A model generated the notes under the pieces. It did no database searches, had not been told where the DNA came from, and was given only the letters and a program-made list of their open reading frames with translations. Below, piece after piece: positions 35,829-44,474 of a stretch of DNA of 52,539 nt. Source of the DNA: Kosmotogaceae bacterium UBA1373 (GTDB taxonomy: Bacteria; Thermotogota; Thermotogae; Petrotogales; Kosmotogaceae); the NCBI GenBank assembly GCA_002305955.1, contig DBRH01000020.1:1-52539 (forward strand). The letters are read 5' to 3'. The translations under genes were made by a program, and so were the position numbers. The stretch's first letter is position 1, and every line of letters begins with the position of its first letter.

Positions 35829-36467
35829 TCACCTCGCTCTCAACAGTTTTCCATCGCTTAAAAAGATGTATTCACTTCTGTCTGAGGCGTTTTCAAGCTG
35901 AAGAAGCAATTCTTTGCTCGCATTGAGCTTCTCCCAGTCAAGTACCTTGACCGTTATTCCCCTTCTGAGAAACAACGTGTTGTTCCTGTAATCAAAGTAA
36001 GTGACCAATCCGGAGATTCTTCTTTCAGCAAGGATACCCTCAACCGCCCCGGTAAAATCATCTATATCATTATCGACAGCTTTATAGACGCCTTCCACCA
36101 AAACAAAGTTTAACCCGCCCACCACGGGAAAACTGGTGATTTCGTCCATCGAAGCGTGATCCACAATGACGAAATCGTCCGAAACCCAGTAATAGGAATT
36201 ATCGTAGAACACGATATACTTCCCGGGTTTCAGAAAGACTCTATTCCCCGAAACATCCACTGTTGCCGGTGGGTAAATTATATCAGTTTTCCACCTTCTT
36301 CTGAAAGCCAGCGGAAATTCTATAACGGTTTCCTCGGGATTGACGATCTTTGTGAACTGGGCCAGAGGAACCGTGAAAAAAGACTCAACGACAAAATTGA
36401 TTATCGCAACGAACCATACGGTCATTATAGTAACCATACAGATCGCCGCTCTCAAAGAAAGACTCAT
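35829..36467 (-). CDS. Single-pass membrane protein in the ftsQ position
   Basis: A 212-residue protein with one N-terminal membrane helix (about 8-30), after which a beta-rich domain of about 180 residues should lie outside the membrane. I see no strong match, but the layout (short cytoplasmic start, one helix, exported beta domain) and the place directly before ftsA are those of FtsQ/DivIB, which links the division ring to wall synthesis. It is shorter than usual FtsQ (about 250). It overlaps the gyrB stop by 4 bases (ATGA). The division role is an inference from position. Confidence 0.6.
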   Translation of the reverse strand: MSLSLRAAICMVTIMTVWFVAIINFVVESFFTVPLAQFTKIVNPEETVIEFPLAFRRRWKTDIIYPPATVDVSGNRVFLKPGKYIVFYDNSYYWVSDDFVIVDHASMDEITSFPVVGGLNFVLVEGVYKAVDNDIDDFTGAVEGILAERRISGLVTYFDYRNNTLFLRRGITVKVLDWEKLNASKELLLQLENASDRSEYIFLSDGKLLRAR

Positions 36468-38359
36468 ACGTCAAGATTGGAAATGCTCAAAGCGTGTCGT
36501 TCTATGAACGATCTTCTCTCCTCCACCTCGCTACCCATAAGAATCGTGAAAACTCTATCGGCCTCTTCTGCATCTTCCATAGTTATCTGGACTAGTTTTC
36601 TATCGGTCGGGTTCATTGTCGTCTCCCATAGTTGTTCGGGATTCATCTCCCCGAGTCCTTTGAACCTAGAGTAGTTCAGCTTTTTATCGGGATACTTCTC
36701 GACAAAGGCATTCAGCTCCTCGTCGCTATAAAAGTAATGCTTCTGTCGGTTCATCTCTATTTTGTAAAGTGGCGCCTGGGCAACGAAGACCTTCCCGGTG
36801 GTTATAAGAGGTTTCATGTATCTGTAGAAAAGTGTGAGAAGCAGCGTAGTTATGTGAGCCCCATCTACATCGGCATCGGTCATGATTATGATCCTGCCGT
36901 ACCTGAGTCCAGCAATTTCGAAGTCCTCGCCTATACCCGTGCCCAGAGCCACGACAATGTTGCTTATAGTCTCGCTCTTAAGCATTTTGTCGAAGCTGGC
37001 CTTTTCTACGTTCAAAATCTTGCCTCTGAGTGGCAGAATCGCCTGGGTATCCCTCGAGCGAGCCATTTTTGCCGAGCCCCCGGCCGAATCGCCCTCCACT
37101 ATGAAGATCTCCGTCTCTTCTATGTTCTCGGATATACAGTCGGCCAGTTTTCCCGGCAGCGTCGTGTTCTCGAGAACGTTCTTTCTCCTTACCATCTCCC
37201 TGGCCTTTTTAGCTGCAAGCCTTGCCCGGGCTGCCTCTATGGCTTTGGTCAGTATGAGCTTTAGGTCCTTCTGGTTGTAATCGAAGAACTCTTCCATCTT
37301 CTCTTTGACGACCTTTATCACGGCTTCGTAGGCCTCTTCGTTTCCGAGCTTGGCCTTCGTCTGGCCTTCGAACTGCGGCTCTTTCACGAAGACACTCAGT
37401 ATCGCGGTAAGGCCTTCTCTAACATCTTCGCCCTGGAGGTTCTGATCCTTCTCCTTCAGGATGTTGTGTTTTCTGCCAAGATCGTTCATCGTCTTTGTCA
37501 GAACCGTCTTGAAACCGGTGAGGTGTGTACCGCCTTCCACAGTCTTTATGTTGTTGACAAAGGTCAGCGTCTCCTCTTCGTAAGCGGTTGTGTACTGCAT
37601 TGCGAGCTGGATTTTAACGTCGTTGAAGGAGCCCTCGAGATAGATCGGGTCTTTGTGGATCGTTTTTTTGCTCCTGCTGAGAGCCCTGACGAACTCGACA
37701 ATCCCGCCTTCGAAATGGTAGCTCCTGCTCTCTTCTATCCTTCTGTCCTCGAAATTCAACCTCAGACCTCCGTTGAGATAGGCCAGCTCCTTGAAGCGCG
37801 ATTCGAGAATATCGAAGTCGAAATCCGTAACGGTAAAGACCAGCGGATCGGGTTTGAACGTGGTTACGGTACCGTTTATGTCCGTCTCGCCGATAATATC
37901 CACCGGGGTAACGGCCTTTCCCCGTTCATACTTCTGTCTATAGATCTTTCCGTCGGTCATGACCCTCACTTCCATCCACTCGGAAAGGGCGTTCACGACG
38001 GAGGCACCGACACCGTGAAGGCCCCCACTGATCTTGTACGAATCCTTCGAGAACTTGCCTCCGGCATGCAGGGTGGTCATGACGACCTCCAGCGCGCTGG
38101 TACCGGTGTCGGGATGGGTATCGACTGGAATGCCTCTCCCGTTGTCGCTTACCATGACCGATCCGTCTTCGAGTATCGTGATATCGATTCGGTCGCAAAA
38201 GCCGCCCATCGCCTCGTCTATGCTGTTATCTACAATTTCATAGACCAGATGATGAAGACCTGATTTCCCAGTAGAGCCTATGTACATTCCCGGCCTCTTT
38301 CTGACGGGGTCGAGACCTTTAAGTATCTTTATATTCTGAGCGTTGTATAGTTCAGACAT
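36464..38359 (-). CDS. gyrB: DNA gyrase subunit B
   Basis: A 631-residue ATPase subunit of DNA gyrase, which introduces negative supercoils. GHKL ATPase motifs are VDNSIDEAMGG, DNGRGIP and GGLHGVGASVVNALS; the transducer contains QTKAKLGN; the TOPRIM has IVEGDSAGGSAK and DADVDGAHI; the tail has RFKGLGEMNPEQLWETTMNP. No acidic insert is seen, and the length is that of GyrB. It lies 16 bases after the DciA-like gene, and its stop overlaps the next start. No gyrA is in the window. Confidence 0.96.
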   Translation of the reverse strand: MSELYNAQNIKILKGLDPVRKRPGMYIGSTGKSGLHHLVYEIVDNSIDEAMGGFCDRIDITILEDGSVMVSDNGRGIPVDTHPDTGTSALEVVMTTLHAGGKFSKDSYKISGGLHGVGASVVNALSEWMEVRVMTDGKIYRQKYERGKAVTPVDIIGETDINGTVTTFKPDPLVFTVTDFDFDILESRFKELAYLNGGLRLNFEDRRIEESRSYHFEGGIVEFVRALSRSKKTIHKDPIYLEGSFNDVKIQLAMQYTTAYEEETLTFVNNIKTVEGGTHLTGFKTVLTKTMNDLGRKHNILKEKDQNLQGEDVREGLTAILSVFVKEPQFEGQTKAKLGNEEAYEAVIKVVKEKMEEFFDYNQKDLKLILTKAIEAARARLAAKKAREMVRRKNVLENTTLPGKLADCISENIEETEIFIVEGDSAGGSAKMARSRDTQAILPLRGKILNVEKASFDKMLKSETISNIVVALGTGIGEDFEIAGLRYGRIIIMTDADVDGAHITTLLLTLFYRYMKPLITTGKVFVAQAPLYKIEMNRQKHYFYSDEELNAFVEKYPDKKLNYSRFKGLGEMNPEQLWETTMNPTDRKLVQITMEDAEEADRVFTILMGSEVEERRSFIERHALSISNLDV

Positions 38360-38375
38360 TCAGCACCTCCAATTT

Positions 38376-38669
38376 CTATCCTACTCTGAATCTGATTCTC
38401 TTCACAGCTTCACTTCCAACGGCTTCATTTATCTTCTCGATAAAAGCGCTCTCTCGCAATTTCAATTCATGTAACCACATGCCGTCGTTGACGGCCACGA
38501 TAAGAACCCCGTCCGAGTAATCGACGATCGACGAGTGTCCGGCGATAGATTCCCCTACTATCGTGGCCCAGTCTCTGTTCAAATCCAACACTCTGAGCTT
38601 CCTGAAAAGCCCGGGTCTGCGGGCCAGCCCTTCAAATATCTGCCCTAAAGTCTGATGGTTCCACTTCAT
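38376..38669 (-). CDS. DciA-like (DUF721) protein
   Basis: A 97-residue protein of the DUF721 family, to which the replicative helicase loader DciA belongs. Features are GLARRPGLFRKLRVLDL, WATIVGESIAGHSSI, and GVLIVAVNDGMWLHELKLRE. Bacteria without DnaC or DnaI often load DnaB with DciA, and many lie next to gyrB or recF as here. The ATG at 38669 is chosen because GGAG is 8 bases upstream; it lies inside the end of the class IV aminotransferase gene. The short form lacks the basic tail of some DciA proteins. Confidence 0.75.
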   Translation of the reverse strand: MKWNHQTLGQIFEGLARRPGLFRKLRVLDLNRDWATIVGESIAGHSSIVDYSDGVLIVAVNDGMWLHELKLRESAFIEKINEAVGSEAVKRIRFRVG

Positions 38670-39516
38670 CCAGACCACTCCAGTTGCTGTCCTCTGTCAT
38701 GATATAACCCTCAAAGTTGTCCAGCAATAGCCGGGTCATTCCATCGGTGAAGTCTTCTATCAAGATCTTCTCTTCGAGTTTCCGGATAGGTACGATCCCG
38801 ACACTCGTGTGGGTCAGGAAGAGCTCGTCGGCGGAGAACATCTCCCAGGAAGCGACAGGCCTCTCCATAACGTTGATCTCGATGCTGCTGCATAGACCTA
38901 TCAGGTTGTCCCGGGTTATCCCGGGTAGTACTCCGGAACCGATATCGGGGGTTATAACCTGGCCATCTTTCAAGAGGAAGACGTTGCTGAAAGAGCCTTC
39001 ACAAACGTTACCCTTTTCGTTCAGTATGATCATGTCGTAATTATCGCCCAGATTCTTTCTGGTCCTGATGTTCCAACTCGCCCCCGGTATCTTCAGTCGC
39101 GGATCGACGATTGCCCCCGAGGGTTTTGTGTAGGGCGAGATGGCGATCTTCACTCCAAGCTCGTATATGTCCTTGGAGACCGATGGTAGCTGAGTGTAAA
39201 TTACCGCGGGCAACACACCCTCTCCCCCGCCGAAAAGGACTATCCTGATCCTGAAATCGCCGCTTTGGGAGAGCCGGTTTTTATCTATTCCTTCCAGGAT
39301 TACGGAGTTCAACTCCTTGCATGTGAAGGGAACTTCTATGGACATCAGCCCGGCCGATTGTTTCAACCTGTCGAAATGCTTTCTGAAGGCGAACGGAAGT
39401 CCGTTGTACGTTCTCACTACTTCGTAAACCGATTCACAGTTCAGAACTCCCGGTATCAGTGCACTGACTAGGGAGTCGTTTTCATCGTACCACTGACCTG
39501 CAATATAGTTCAGCAT
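38632..39516 (-). CDS. Class IV aminotransferase (branched-chain or aminodeoxychorismate lyase type)
   Basis: A 294-residue fold-type IV PLP protein. Family features: GVLNCESVYEVVRTYNG, PFAFRKHFDRL, GNVCEGSFSNVFLLKDGQ, the TPDIGSGVLPGITR block that binds the PLP phosphate, and the final SADELFLTHTSVGIVPI. The likely Schiff-base Lys is in PRLKIPGASW, which departs slightly from the common KT--Y pattern. The reaction may be branched-chain amino transfer, D-amino acid transfer or 4-amino-4-deoxychorismate lysis; the sequence does not decide. An AAGGAGGG site lies inside the end of mtaB, with a 35-base overlap. Confidence 0.78.
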   Translation of the reverse strand: MLNYIAGQWYDENDSLVSALIPGVLNCESVYEVVRTYNGLPFAFRKHFDRLKQSAGLMSIEVPFTCKELNSVILEGIDKNRLSQSGDFRIRIVLFGGGEGVLPAVIYTQLPSVSKDIYELGVKIAISPYTKPSGAIVDPRLKIPGASWNIRTRKNLGDNYDMIILNEKGNVCEGSFSNVFLLKDGQVITPDIGSGVLPGITRDNLIGLCSSIEINVMERPVASWEMFSADELFLTHTSVGIVPIRKLEEKILIEDFTDGMTRLLLDNFEGYIMTEDSNWSGLDEVEPSDFRADI

Positions 39517-40768
39517 CGGAACCCTCCTTATGCATCTCCAGATTGACTGCGGTTGAATCGACGAAACCGTCGTACTGACCGGCTATACGATGGGGAATAT
39601 AATATTCATCGTAACCGACACTATCTCCGTGACAGATCTTTTCAACGAGAACTGTGTTGGTTATGCCTATGTGCTTGGATAAGTACTTTCTCCTCGATTC
39701 TTCGGCTGCGCCGGCGACCAGAAGCGCTCTCTTCTTTTTCAGTGACGACTCGACCTGATCTTTCATAGAGGCGGCTTCCGTGCCCGGTCTGTTCGAATAC
39801 CTGAAAACGTGTACTTTCAAGAAGCCGATAGTAGCTATGGCCTGGAGCGTCGTCTCTAGATCGAAATCCTCTTCCCCCGGGAAGCCAGCTATGACATCTG
39901 TGGTGAAGGAGAACCTGGAGTCCATCGACCTCGCCCTCTCCACCGCCTTCAGATAGTCCTTCATTTCGTACTTCCTCTTCATAAGGCGGAGCACCCTGTT
40001 CGAGCCGCTCTGAAGAGAGAGATGAAGATGCCTGGCCATACGTTTGGTGCTTAGTATGACGTTCAGAAGTTCGTTATCGATCCTGTCGGGATCTAGAGAG
40101 CCCAGTCTGATTCTCCACTCGCCCGGCACGGTGTTTAGTTCTCTCAAAAGTTGCTCCAGGTCACCGCCCGTTTCAAAACCGTAGTAACCTATATTTATGC
40201 CGGTCAGTACTATCTCGCGATATCCGTTTTCTACAAGCCCGATAAACTCGTTCTTGACCATATCGATCGGCTTGCTTATTATCCTGCTACCTCTGGCCAG
40301 GCGTATTCTGCAATAAGTGCAGTTGTTCAGGCAACCATCTTCGATTCCAAGAAAGGCTCTCGTTCGCCCCTCGAGGCTGGAAGTGACCGTGAGAAAACCG
40401 TCGCTGGTCTCTTCAACCCCTTCGCTCCCGTCTTCCAGAAGACTCGAGACATACTTCTCGATCTCGCCTTTGGCCTGTATTCCAAGAACGGCGTGGGCTC
40501 CGAGCTTCTTCAGCTCTTCACCCGCTAGCTCCGAGTAGCACCCGACCACAACGATCCTGGAGTCGGGATTCAGGCTCAAGAGACGTCTGAAAAGTTGTCT
40601 CAGCTTTCTTTCGGCTTCTGAAGTGACTGTACAGGAGTTCAGCACGAAAAGATCCGACTTCTCTTGCGAGAAACGAACGTCGTAACGCTGTAGTCTTTCG
40701 GCCATGGCTTGCGATTCGTACTGGTTCAATTTGCAGCCGAAAGTGAAAATCGAAACGGTTTTCTTCAT
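39482..40768 (-). CDS. mtaB: tRNA methylthiotransferase MtaB-like
   Basis: A 428-residue radical-SAM enzyme that adds a methylthio group to t6A37 in ANN-reading tRNAs. The N-terminal cluster Cys are Cys12, Cys46 and Cys77; the radical-SAM Cys are Cys146, Cys150 and Cys153 (C-x3-C-x2-C in GCLNNCTYCRI). The start KTVSIFTFGCKLNQYESQAM is the MtaB type rather than MiaB or RimO, and the glycine-rich VLTGINIGYYG follows. A TRAM-like tail is at about 375-428. It overlaps the CBS gene by 4 bases and the aminotransferase by 35. Confidence 0.88.
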   Translation of the reverse strand: MKKTVSIFTFGCKLNQYESQAMAERLQRYDVRFSQEKSDLFVLNSCTVTSEAERKLRQLFRRLLSLNPDSRIVVVGCYSELAGEELKKLGAHAVLGIQAKGEIEKYVSSLLEDGSEGVEETSDGFLTVTSSLEGRTRAFLGIEDGCLNNCTYCRIRLARGSRIISKPIDMVKNEFIGLVENGYREIVLTGINIGYYGFETGGDLEQLLRELNTVPGEWRIRLGSLDPDRIDNELLNVILSTKRMARHLHLSLQSGSNRVLRLMKRKYEMKDYLKAVERARSMDSRFSFTTDVIAGFPGEEDFDLETTLQAIATIGFLKVHVFRYSNRPGTEAASMKDQVESSLKKKRALLVAGAAEESRRKYLSKHIGITNTVLVEKICHGDSVGYDEYYIPHRIAGQYDGFVDSTAVNLEMHKEGSDAELYCRSVVR

Positions 40769-41217
40769 CTATCGATCTTGCCCTGTGTTGCCGCGTGAAT
40801 CAAGAAGATTCTGTTGACTATCCCTATAAGTCTTCTCTCTTCATCAACGACGGGCAAAATCTTCAAATTGTTCTTTATAAGAAGATCAGCTGCATAGATA
40901 ACTGTATCGTCCAGTTTAACGCATGTCACCCTCTTGATCATGTGCAGCGATACTTTATCGTTCTTTATCTTTTCCAATCTCAGCACGAACTGGTGGGTAT
41001 CGGGGATGAACGAGGCCGACTGGAGGAGACTGAAGTAACTTGGCAAAGCGCTTCTTATAACGTCGCTCTCGCTCAAGAAGCCTACGACCTTGAATTCATC
41101 ATCGACCACTGGCAGACCAGATTTGTTCTGTCTCAAACAGCTTACGATGAAATCTTCGATAGTTTCGTCTTCAAATATCGCAGAGACATCCCTGATCATC
41201 GCTTCTCTAACTTTCAC
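40765..41217 (-). CDS. Two-CBS-domain protein
   Basis: A 150-residue protein made of two CBS domains, at about 5-60 (VREAMIRDVSAIFEDETIED, SGLPVVDDEFKVVGFLSESD) and 85-145 (KRVTCVKLDDTVIYAADLLI, LPVVDEERRLIGIVNRIF). Such pairs bind adenosine nucleotides as energy sensors. No catalytic domain is fused. A GTG start follows GGAGTGATAAAGG in the end of the kinase gene, and the stop overlaps the mtaB start. Target unknown. Confidence 0.85.
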   Translation of the reverse strand: MKVREAMIRDVSAIFEDETIEDFIVSCLRQNKSGLPVVDDEFKVVGFLSESDVIRSALPSYFSLLQSASFIPDTHQFVLRLEKIKNDKVSLHMIKRVTCVKLDDTVIYAADLLIKNNLKILPVVDEERRLIGIVNRIFLIHAATQGKIDR

Positions 41218-41223
41218 CCTTTA

Positions 41224-42183
41224 TCACTCCAGCCTGTGAATTTCGAAAGATTCGAGGTTATCCTCGATATCCTTCGGTGTTATGAGCTCCTTGCTTATAA
41301 AACCAGCCTCCGCTATGGCGGCGGCCATGCCCTTACGGGCCGCCTGGAAGAAGTCTCGCTCGTCGTTGATGATAGAGTGGACCATTCCAGCCATGAAGGC
41401 GTCTCCTGTGCCGAGAAGATGGGATTTCTCAATATGGCTTTTTGCTCTGAAAAGCCATACACCGTCTCTTGTCGCTATCACGTCGCCCTCTATCGCATAG
41501 GAGAGAACCGAAAGCCTTGAACCCCTGGAGATCATGTATTTGGCCACATCTACGTAATCTCGGAGCTCGACCAGAGTCTGGCCGAAAAGTATCTTCCTGC
41601 TTCTGAGATCAGGCCTAGAAACAGTTACCAGACCGGCATCCACGGCATTCTCGAAGGTTGGGCCTATTGCTTCGACGAAGGAGAATTTGCCGGCCTCTAT
41701 CGTTTTCCTGCATATCACCGAATAGATGTCGTTTTCTATGCCCCTGGGAACGCTTCCGGAAACCACCACGTGGCGCACCCTAGAAAGGGCTACGTCGAAC
41801 CTTCTGAGGAACATTCTGAGGTCGTCGGGCTTTATTAGAGGACCGGAGGAGTTGATCTCGGTTATAGTATCCATTATCGGATCGACGATGGCTATATTTT
41901 CTCTGGTCTCTTCTTCAACGTAAAGGAAGTTGGTAGTTATCAAGTCGCTCATGGTTCTCAATTTCTCTTCCACGACCTTGCCTATATAACCACCCAAAAA
42001 ACCCATCGCTACGTTTCTCACACCTATTCCCGAGAGAATGACCGAAACGTTTATTCCCTTTCCGCCCGGGTCCATCTTTGAATAAGAAGGGTTTTTGACC
42101 CGGTGAAAGTCGTTAATCGTGAAATTCTCAACAACTATCTCCCTGTCAAGGGCAGGGTTTAGAGTGGCGGTCAGGACGTCCAC
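41224..42183 (-). CDS. PfkB-family sugar kinase, 1-phosphofructokinase/tagatose-6-P kinase type
   Basis: A 319-residue ribokinase-fold kinase. TATLNPALDREI at the start and DPGGKGINVS (39-47) mark the FruK/LacC branch that phosphorylates sugar phosphates. The catalytic base is Asp261 in LLGTGDAFMAG, where the usual GAGD is GTGD, a mild change. The product would be fructose 1,6-bisphosphate or tagatose 1,6-bisphosphate; no PTS gene is nearby to supply fructose 1-phosphate. A GTG start follows GGAGG by 6 bases. It sits between genes of information processing, an unusual place for a sugar kinase. Confidence 0.82.
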   Translation of the reverse strand: MDVLTATLNPALDREIVVENFTINDFHRVKNPSYSKMDPGGKGINVSVILSGIGVRNVAMGFLGGYIGKVVEEKLRTMSDLITTNFLYVEEETRENIAIVDPIMDTITEINSSGPLIKPDDLRMFLRRFDVALSRVRHVVVSGSVPRGIENDIYSVICRKTIEAGKFSFVEAIGPTFENAVDAGLVTVSRPDLRSRKILFGQTLVELRDYVDVAKYMISRGSRLSVLSYAIEGDVIATRDGVWLFRAKSHIEKSHLLGTGDAFMAGMVHSIINDERDFFQAARKGMAAAIAEAGFISKELITPKDIEDNLESFEIHRLE

Positions 42184-42207
42184 ATTTCACCTCCGATAAC
42201 TTTCGAA

Positions 42208-42924
42208 TCAGCGATTCTGAAGAACGAAAATCTCTGGACTTCCCACATAAGAGATTTTACCACTTTCCAGCACTATCAACAAATCGGAAATGTCTAGAAG
42301 CCTCAGAGCAAACCTGGAAGAGATGATCAAAGTGCGGTTTTTCTGCGTATCGAGGAGTATGTTTTTCACCTCGGTACAGGCCGAGTCGTCCAGGTGGTCC
42401 AGAACGTTGTCAAGCATTATCACTTCCGGCCTTCTGAAAAGAGTCGAGAAGATCAAAAGCGAGAGCCTTTTGGAGAGGGATATGGAACTCAGAGAAGATC
42501 TGCTCTTGTTGGCCAGAATGTCCAGCAGGTCTAGATCTTCAAGCAGATCAAGCTCCTCCTCCGTGAAGTCTTCGAATTTGAACCACTTCCCTTTGAGAAA
42601 CCTGAAGAACTCCAGAAGAGTGAAGTTGCTTAGCGCTTCTAGAAAAGATGTATCGACATAGGCCACCTTTTGCCTGACTTTCTTTCGATCAAGTTCGGAT
42701 ACATCTTCTCCGAAAAGCCTGATAGACCCTGTGAAGGAGACGTTATCGAAGAGCTCTTCATTGAGATGGATAAAACTTCTCATCAGAGCCGACTTCCCGC
42801 TGCCCCTGACCCCTTGCACGAGCGCTATGCTTCCACCCGGGATATCGAGAGTTACGTCTTCGAGTACGTTTTCTCCGGATACGGAAAGTGTGAAGCCATT
42901 CAAAGAAAGAACAGTCTCACTCAC
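42208..42924 (-). CDS. Degenerate ABC-type ATPase domain protein
   Basis: A 238-residue protein with an ABC fold and an intact Walker A (GVRGSGKS, 38-45). The other catalytic elements are altered: the Q-loop glutamine is Asp91 (VAYVDTS), the LSGGQ signature is SSISLSKRLS (146-155), the Walker B glutamate is Asn173 (VIMLDN), and the switch His is replaced in LIISSRFAL. It may bind but probably not hydrolyse ATP. No permease gene is adjacent. The GTG start overlaps the end of a 53-codon gene by 8 bases, and the PfkB gene follows after 24. It is likely structural or regulatory rather than a transporter; function unknown. Confidence 0.72.
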   Translation of the reverse strand: MSETVLSLNGFTLSVSGENVLEDVTLDIPGGSIALVQGVRGSGKSALMRSFIHLNEELFDNVSFTGSIRLFGEDVSELDRKKVRQKVAYVDTSFLEALSNFTLLEFFRFLKGKWFKFEDFTEEELDLLEDLDLLDILANKSRSSLSSISLSKRLSLLIFSTLFRRPEVIMLDNVLDHLDDSACTEVKNILLDTQKNRTLIISSRFALRLLDISDLLIVLESGKISYVGSPEIFVLQNR

Positions 42925-43078
42925 GAGACTGCCCTTCTTCCGATGATCTAGTGTTCAACCTATCAATGATTTCCTTGCTGGCGCTCGTATCACCGCTTTT
43001 CGCCATTCTTAAGAGGTCAATCTGAGAAAGAATACGGGGACTGGTTGTGACTGGTCTAGCGATCTTTTTTTCAGCCAA
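42917..43078 (-). CDS. Small 53-residue protein, unknown
   Basis: A 53-codon frame from a TTG at 43078, with AAGGGG about 10 bases upstream. The protein starts AEKKIARPVTTSPRILSQID and continues LLRMAKSGDTSASKEIIDRL; it is charged, helical and without membrane segment. Its last codons overlap the GTG of the degenerate ABC gene by 8 bases, the pattern of translational coupling. A TATAAT at 43108-43113 may be a promoter for this gene and those that follow. It is supported by site, overlap and composition only. Confidence 0.5.
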   Translation of the reverse strand: MAEKKIARPVTTSPRILSQIDLLRMAKSGDTSASKEIIDRLNTRSSEEGQSRE

Positions 43079-43107
43079 GTTCTCACGCCCCTTTTTACCG
43101 GTGAATA

Positions 43108-43113
43108 ATTATA
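43108..43113 (-). promoter_or_regulatory. -10 candidate downstream of rpoD
   Basis: TATAAT on the minus strand, 30 bases before the 53-codon gene. The -35 is poor. It lies in the 99-base gap after rpoD, the natural break for a new transcript. Confidence 0.4.
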
Positions 43114-43177
43114 AACACATCCTCTTTTCCCGTTGGTGATACTTAAATTAAGGCGCTGTAATATATGGGGAGAAAAT

Positions 43178-44473
43178 TTATTCCCTCTTGGAACTGTTAA
43201 GCATACCCAAAAGCGCCTTCAGTTGCTTACTTCTAGAGGGATGGCGCAATTTTCTGAGGGCCTTCACCTCTATCTGGCGAATCCTCTCTCGTGTAACATT
43301 GAAGAACTGGCCGACCTCTTCCAGGGTCTTCGTTTTGCCGTCCAGCAATCCGTATCGCATCTTCAAAACCATGGCCTCCCTCGGGGAGAGCGTATCGAGT
43401 ATCTGGTCGATCTGCTCTCTGAGCAGCATTTTCATCGCGGCCTCTTCGGGCTGCTCAAGGGAATCATCGTGTATGAAGTCGCCCATGGTGGATTCCTCAT
43501 CGCCACTTATAGGAGATTCCAGAGAGACGGTCTCCTTAGAAGCTGCCAGAATCTCTTCTATCTTTTCCGGAGTCTTTCCGGTGATTCTTCCCAGTTCCTC
43601 CACGGTCGGGTATTCACCATAATCCTGTAGGTGCTCTCTGATCACCTTGTTCAGCTTGTTGATGGTCTCGACCATATGCACGGGCACCCTTATAGTCCTT
43701 GCCTGATCGGCGATCGCTCTGGTGATAGCCTGTCTGATCCACCATGTGGCATAGGTGCTGAACTTGTAACCCTTCTTCCAGTCGAACTTCTCCACAGCCT
43801 TTATGAGACCTATGTTGCCCTCCTGTATCAGATCTAGAAAAGTCAGGCCGCGACCTATGTACCTTTTGGCGATCGATACAACGAGTCTCAGGTTGGCCGT
43901 TATTAGTTCCTCTTTCGCCTTAGGATCGCCTTTCTGGGCCCTTCTGGCTAGCTCTCTCTCCCTGCTGGGAGTGAGGAGCGATATCTTTCCTATCTCCTTG
44001 AGATACATCTTGATCGGATCCTTCAGTGATATATTGTCGTACATCTCGGGTGAGGTCTCAAGAATCGATACGAGCTCTTCGCTGCTCTCATTGTCTATTT
44101 CATCGTCTTCCTCCACTGGTTCCTTTTCGACGATGCTGATCTTGTTCTTTTCGAACTCCTCGTAGATTGACTCCACAAGGGTCGAATCGAACCCTTCATA
44201 ATCGGGAGGGAAAGCGCCGTCAATATCTTCGTACGTGATGTAACCCTTCTTCTTGCCCTGCTTGAGAAGCTTCTTTATTCTCTTTTCAATCTCTTCTTTG
44301 GTAACAGGTACTTCTCTCTCTCCGTTCTCTCCGTTTTCCCCGCTTTCTTCGTTACTGCTCTCTTCTTTACCCGTTTCCTCGTCGTCGTCATCGATCACTT
44401 TTTCCGCGAGAGACTGGATCTTCTCCTCCAGATCTTCAACCTCAGACTTGGTTTTCTTTTTGTTCTTTTCCAT
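43178..44473 (-). CDS. rpoD: Primary sigma factor RpoD/SigA
   Basis: A housekeeping sigma-70 of about 431 residues. The N-terminal half is acidic and has region 1.1 (KEEIEKRIKKLLKQGKKKGY, DIDGAFP). Region 1.2/2 has DPIKMYLKEIGKISLLTP, DLIQEGNIGLIKAVEKFDWK and YATWWIRQAITRAI; region 3 KTPEKIEEIL; region 4 GLLDGKTKTLEEVGQFFNVT then RERIRQIEVKALRKLR. ATG at 44473 begins one base after the dnaG stop; a GTG four codons earlier has no room for a site. This is the classic rpsI-dnaG-rpoD neighbourhood. Promoters in the window have TTGACA/TATAAT, as expected. Confidence 0.97.
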   Translation of the reverse strand: MEKNKKKTKSEVEDLEEKIQSLAEKVIDDDDEETGKEESSNEESGENGENGEREVPVTKEEIEKRIKKLLKQGKKKGYITYEDIDGAFPPDYEGFDSTLVESIYEEFEKNKISIVEKEPVEEDDEIDNESSEELVSILETSPEMYDNISLKDPIKMYLKEIGKISLLTPSRERELARRAQKGDPKAKEELITANLRLVVSIAKRYIGRGLTFLDLIQEGNIGLIKAVEKFDWKKGYKFSTYATWWIRQAITRAIADQARTIRVPVHMVETINKLNKVIREHLQDYGEYPTVEELGRITGKTPEKIEEILAASKETVSLESPISGDEESTMGDFIHDDSLEQPEEAAMKMLLREQIDQILDTLSPREAMVLKMRYGLLDGKTKTLEEVGQFFNVTRERIRQIEVKALRKLRHPSRSKQLKALLGMLNSSKRE

Positions 44474-44474
44474 T

